Assembly: GCA_964496245.1 (NCBI GenBank)
Contig: CAZBZG010000218.1
Span: forward strand, 1-8,098
Length of the DNA stretch: 8,098 nt
Reading direction: 5' to 3'
Source of the DNA: CAZBZG01 sp964496245
Lineage (GTDB): Bacteria; Planctomycetota; SZUA-567
How positions within the stretch are numbered: the first letter of the stretch is position 1; every line of letters begins with the position of its first letter. The position numbers were made by a program, and so were the translations under genes. Under the pieces are notes generated by a model, which made no database searches, was not told where the DNA came from, and worked only from the letters and a program-made list of their open reading frames with translations. Positions 7,191-8,098 of this stretch are shown here, in pieces.

Positions 7191-7715
7191 GTACACGCCG
7201 CAACCCGTCCTGCGCAACGGGTTTCCCGACGAAGCGCATCTGGCAGACGCCCCTTGCCACGCCCCGCGGGGGACAATTCGTTGCCACAACGCATGAACAT
7301 GCGCCCGGCAAGATTACGCTGATCCCGGAGAATCAGACGCATGCCGCGGACCGCGTCATTGTAGGCCGGCGTGGGGACGGGCCGTGCCTCCTGCAGTTTG
7401 CGACCGTTCTTCCGGGCATGCTGCGCGAAGAGTGCAGGGTCCTTCTCTCCGCTACCACGATGGAACGGATGGTGGACGTGTTCTGCCGTGTGTACCAATA
7501 TCAGCCGAAGCACCTCGAAGAACTGTCTTCCGAGGGGAGCCCCGCCTCCTCCGACAGCAAAACGAAGCCGCGCGCGGAAACCCGCGGACAGCAAGACCGA
7601 CCGGGTCCGTAGGGCGACACCATTGCGCAACTCATGCGGAAGATTCTCCTGCGCCCACAGGAGCCTGTCATTGCTGTTGGACGCCTTTGCCCGCACAACC
7701 GAACGCCATCTGCCC
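7191..7715. other. No recognisable gene; probably decayed DNA
   Basis: No protein family is recognised here on either strand. On the plus strand one frame is open from 7169 to a TAG at 7610-7612. Its first ATG is at 7418, giving 64 codons with a passable coding look (MERMVDVFCRVYQYQPKHL near the middle) and a polar tail, but there is no ribosome site and no upstream start codon, so it could be the 3' remnant of a truncated gene. On the minus strand a 214-codon frame (7789-7145) overlaps it and runs into the palindrome; it has no recognisable motif. The position between a fold-back repeat and a broken transposase fits an insertion graveyard. I cannot choose between these readings. Confidence 0.4.
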
Positions 7716-8098
7716 ATGATGCGCAAGAAACTGGCCGGCGCAGCGCTGTTCGATTTCTCCGGTTTGATCCCCCACGAGGGGCTGCCCAAGATCTACACGG
7801 ACGAGCAAGAGCGCGTTTGTTCGCCCGCGGGCAGCTGGGGCCGATCGAGCGGAAGTCCTTGGAACCCATTGCAGATGCAGAGGATGTGGAACCGCGCCGT
7901 TTGCAGCTCTTCTTTTCGCAGAGCAGCTGGGATGAGGATGGCGCACGTGACCATCTTCAACGGCGGATTGCAGAACGGCACGGAGGTGAGGACGGGGTCT
8001 TCATCATCGATGAGACCAGCGACGCGAAGAAGGGCCTTTGGACGGCTGGGGTTGCGTCGCAGTATTGCGGTGAGAGCGGCAAGATCGATAACTGCATC
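7716..8098 (+). pseudogene. IS701-like DDE transposase, 5' part, probably frameshifted; cut by window
   Basis: From about 7814 the plus strand encodes RLFARGQLGPIERKSLEPIA, then RRLQLFFSQSSWDED, RRIAERHGGEDG, FIIDETSDAKKG and ASQYCGESGKIDNC, running open to the edge. The order is that of the N-terminal third of IS701-family transposases: an RGQL..RKS.EPIA block, an FL..W.D block, and D-E-T-S/G-x-x-K-K-G with the first catalytic Asp (codon 8009-8011). The stretch just upstream is coding-like in a different frame, from ATG 7716 through KIYTDEQER (about 7814). There third codon positions are mostly G or C, whereas the transposase frame over the same bases has few. This indicates the loss of one base near 7812-7815. 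In the transposase frame itself the earliest ATG is at 7634. No ribosome site precedes 7716, so the true start is uncertain. The remaining catalytic residues and the right end lie beyond the window. Confidence 0.65.

Overview
The window is GC-rich DNA whose four chromosomal protein genes all lie on the minus strand. Short intergenic gaps carry long imperfect palindromes, and an insertion-sequence remnant sits on the plus strand at the right-hand edge. A CxxC...CxC zinc ribbon fused to a membrane-anchored TPR protein, together with dispersed palindromes built on CGCCAAGA-type and CAGGCA/TGCCTG-type words, points to a Planctomycetota or related PVC-type bacterium, probably free-living. This placement is an inference from style; there is no rRNA or other marker gene in the window.

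Layout, following transcription from right to left. (1) 7716-8098 (+): the 5' part of an IS701-like DDE transposase, apparently frameshifted and cut by the window edge. (2) About 7190-7715: no recognisable gene, probably decayed DNA. (3) 7000-7184: a nested imperfect palindrome of about 185 bp with a very good inner inverted repeat (22 of 23 positions). (4) 6947-5907 (-): an NAD-dependent epimerase/dehydratase resembling the hopanoid-associated HpnA type. (5) 5897-3153 (-): an MMPL/RND (HAE3-type) transporter resembling HpnN, 9 nt behind the epimerase and probably translationally coupled to it. (6) 2965-3066: a second palindrome of about 102 bp in the gap behind the transporter. (7) 2869-1424 (-): a calcineurin-like metallophosphoesterase with an added transmembrane helix and an unidentified C-terminal domain. 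(8) 1365-1336 (-): a near-consensus sigma70-type promoter. (9) 1303 to the left edge (-): the zinc-ribbon, single-TM, TPR protein, cut by the window edge.

The epimerase and transporter form the clearest functional unit. Both resemble families associated with hopanoid or other polycyclic lipid metabolism and transport, so a two-gene envelope-lipid module is a reasonable hypothesis. No squalene-hopene cyclase or other hpn gene is visible to support it. The phosphoesterase may be read through from that unit or have its own start; the palindrome between them could act on mRNA stability or read-through. The TPR gene has its own promoter and is probably a separate unit. I found no CRISPR array, tRNA or rRNA gene, toxin-antitoxin pair or defence system. 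Many long open frames on the opposite strand are GC-driven shadows. Nothing here amounts to a clearly new biological system; the most interesting items are the two palindromes, the phosphoesterase fusion and the lipid-module pairing.
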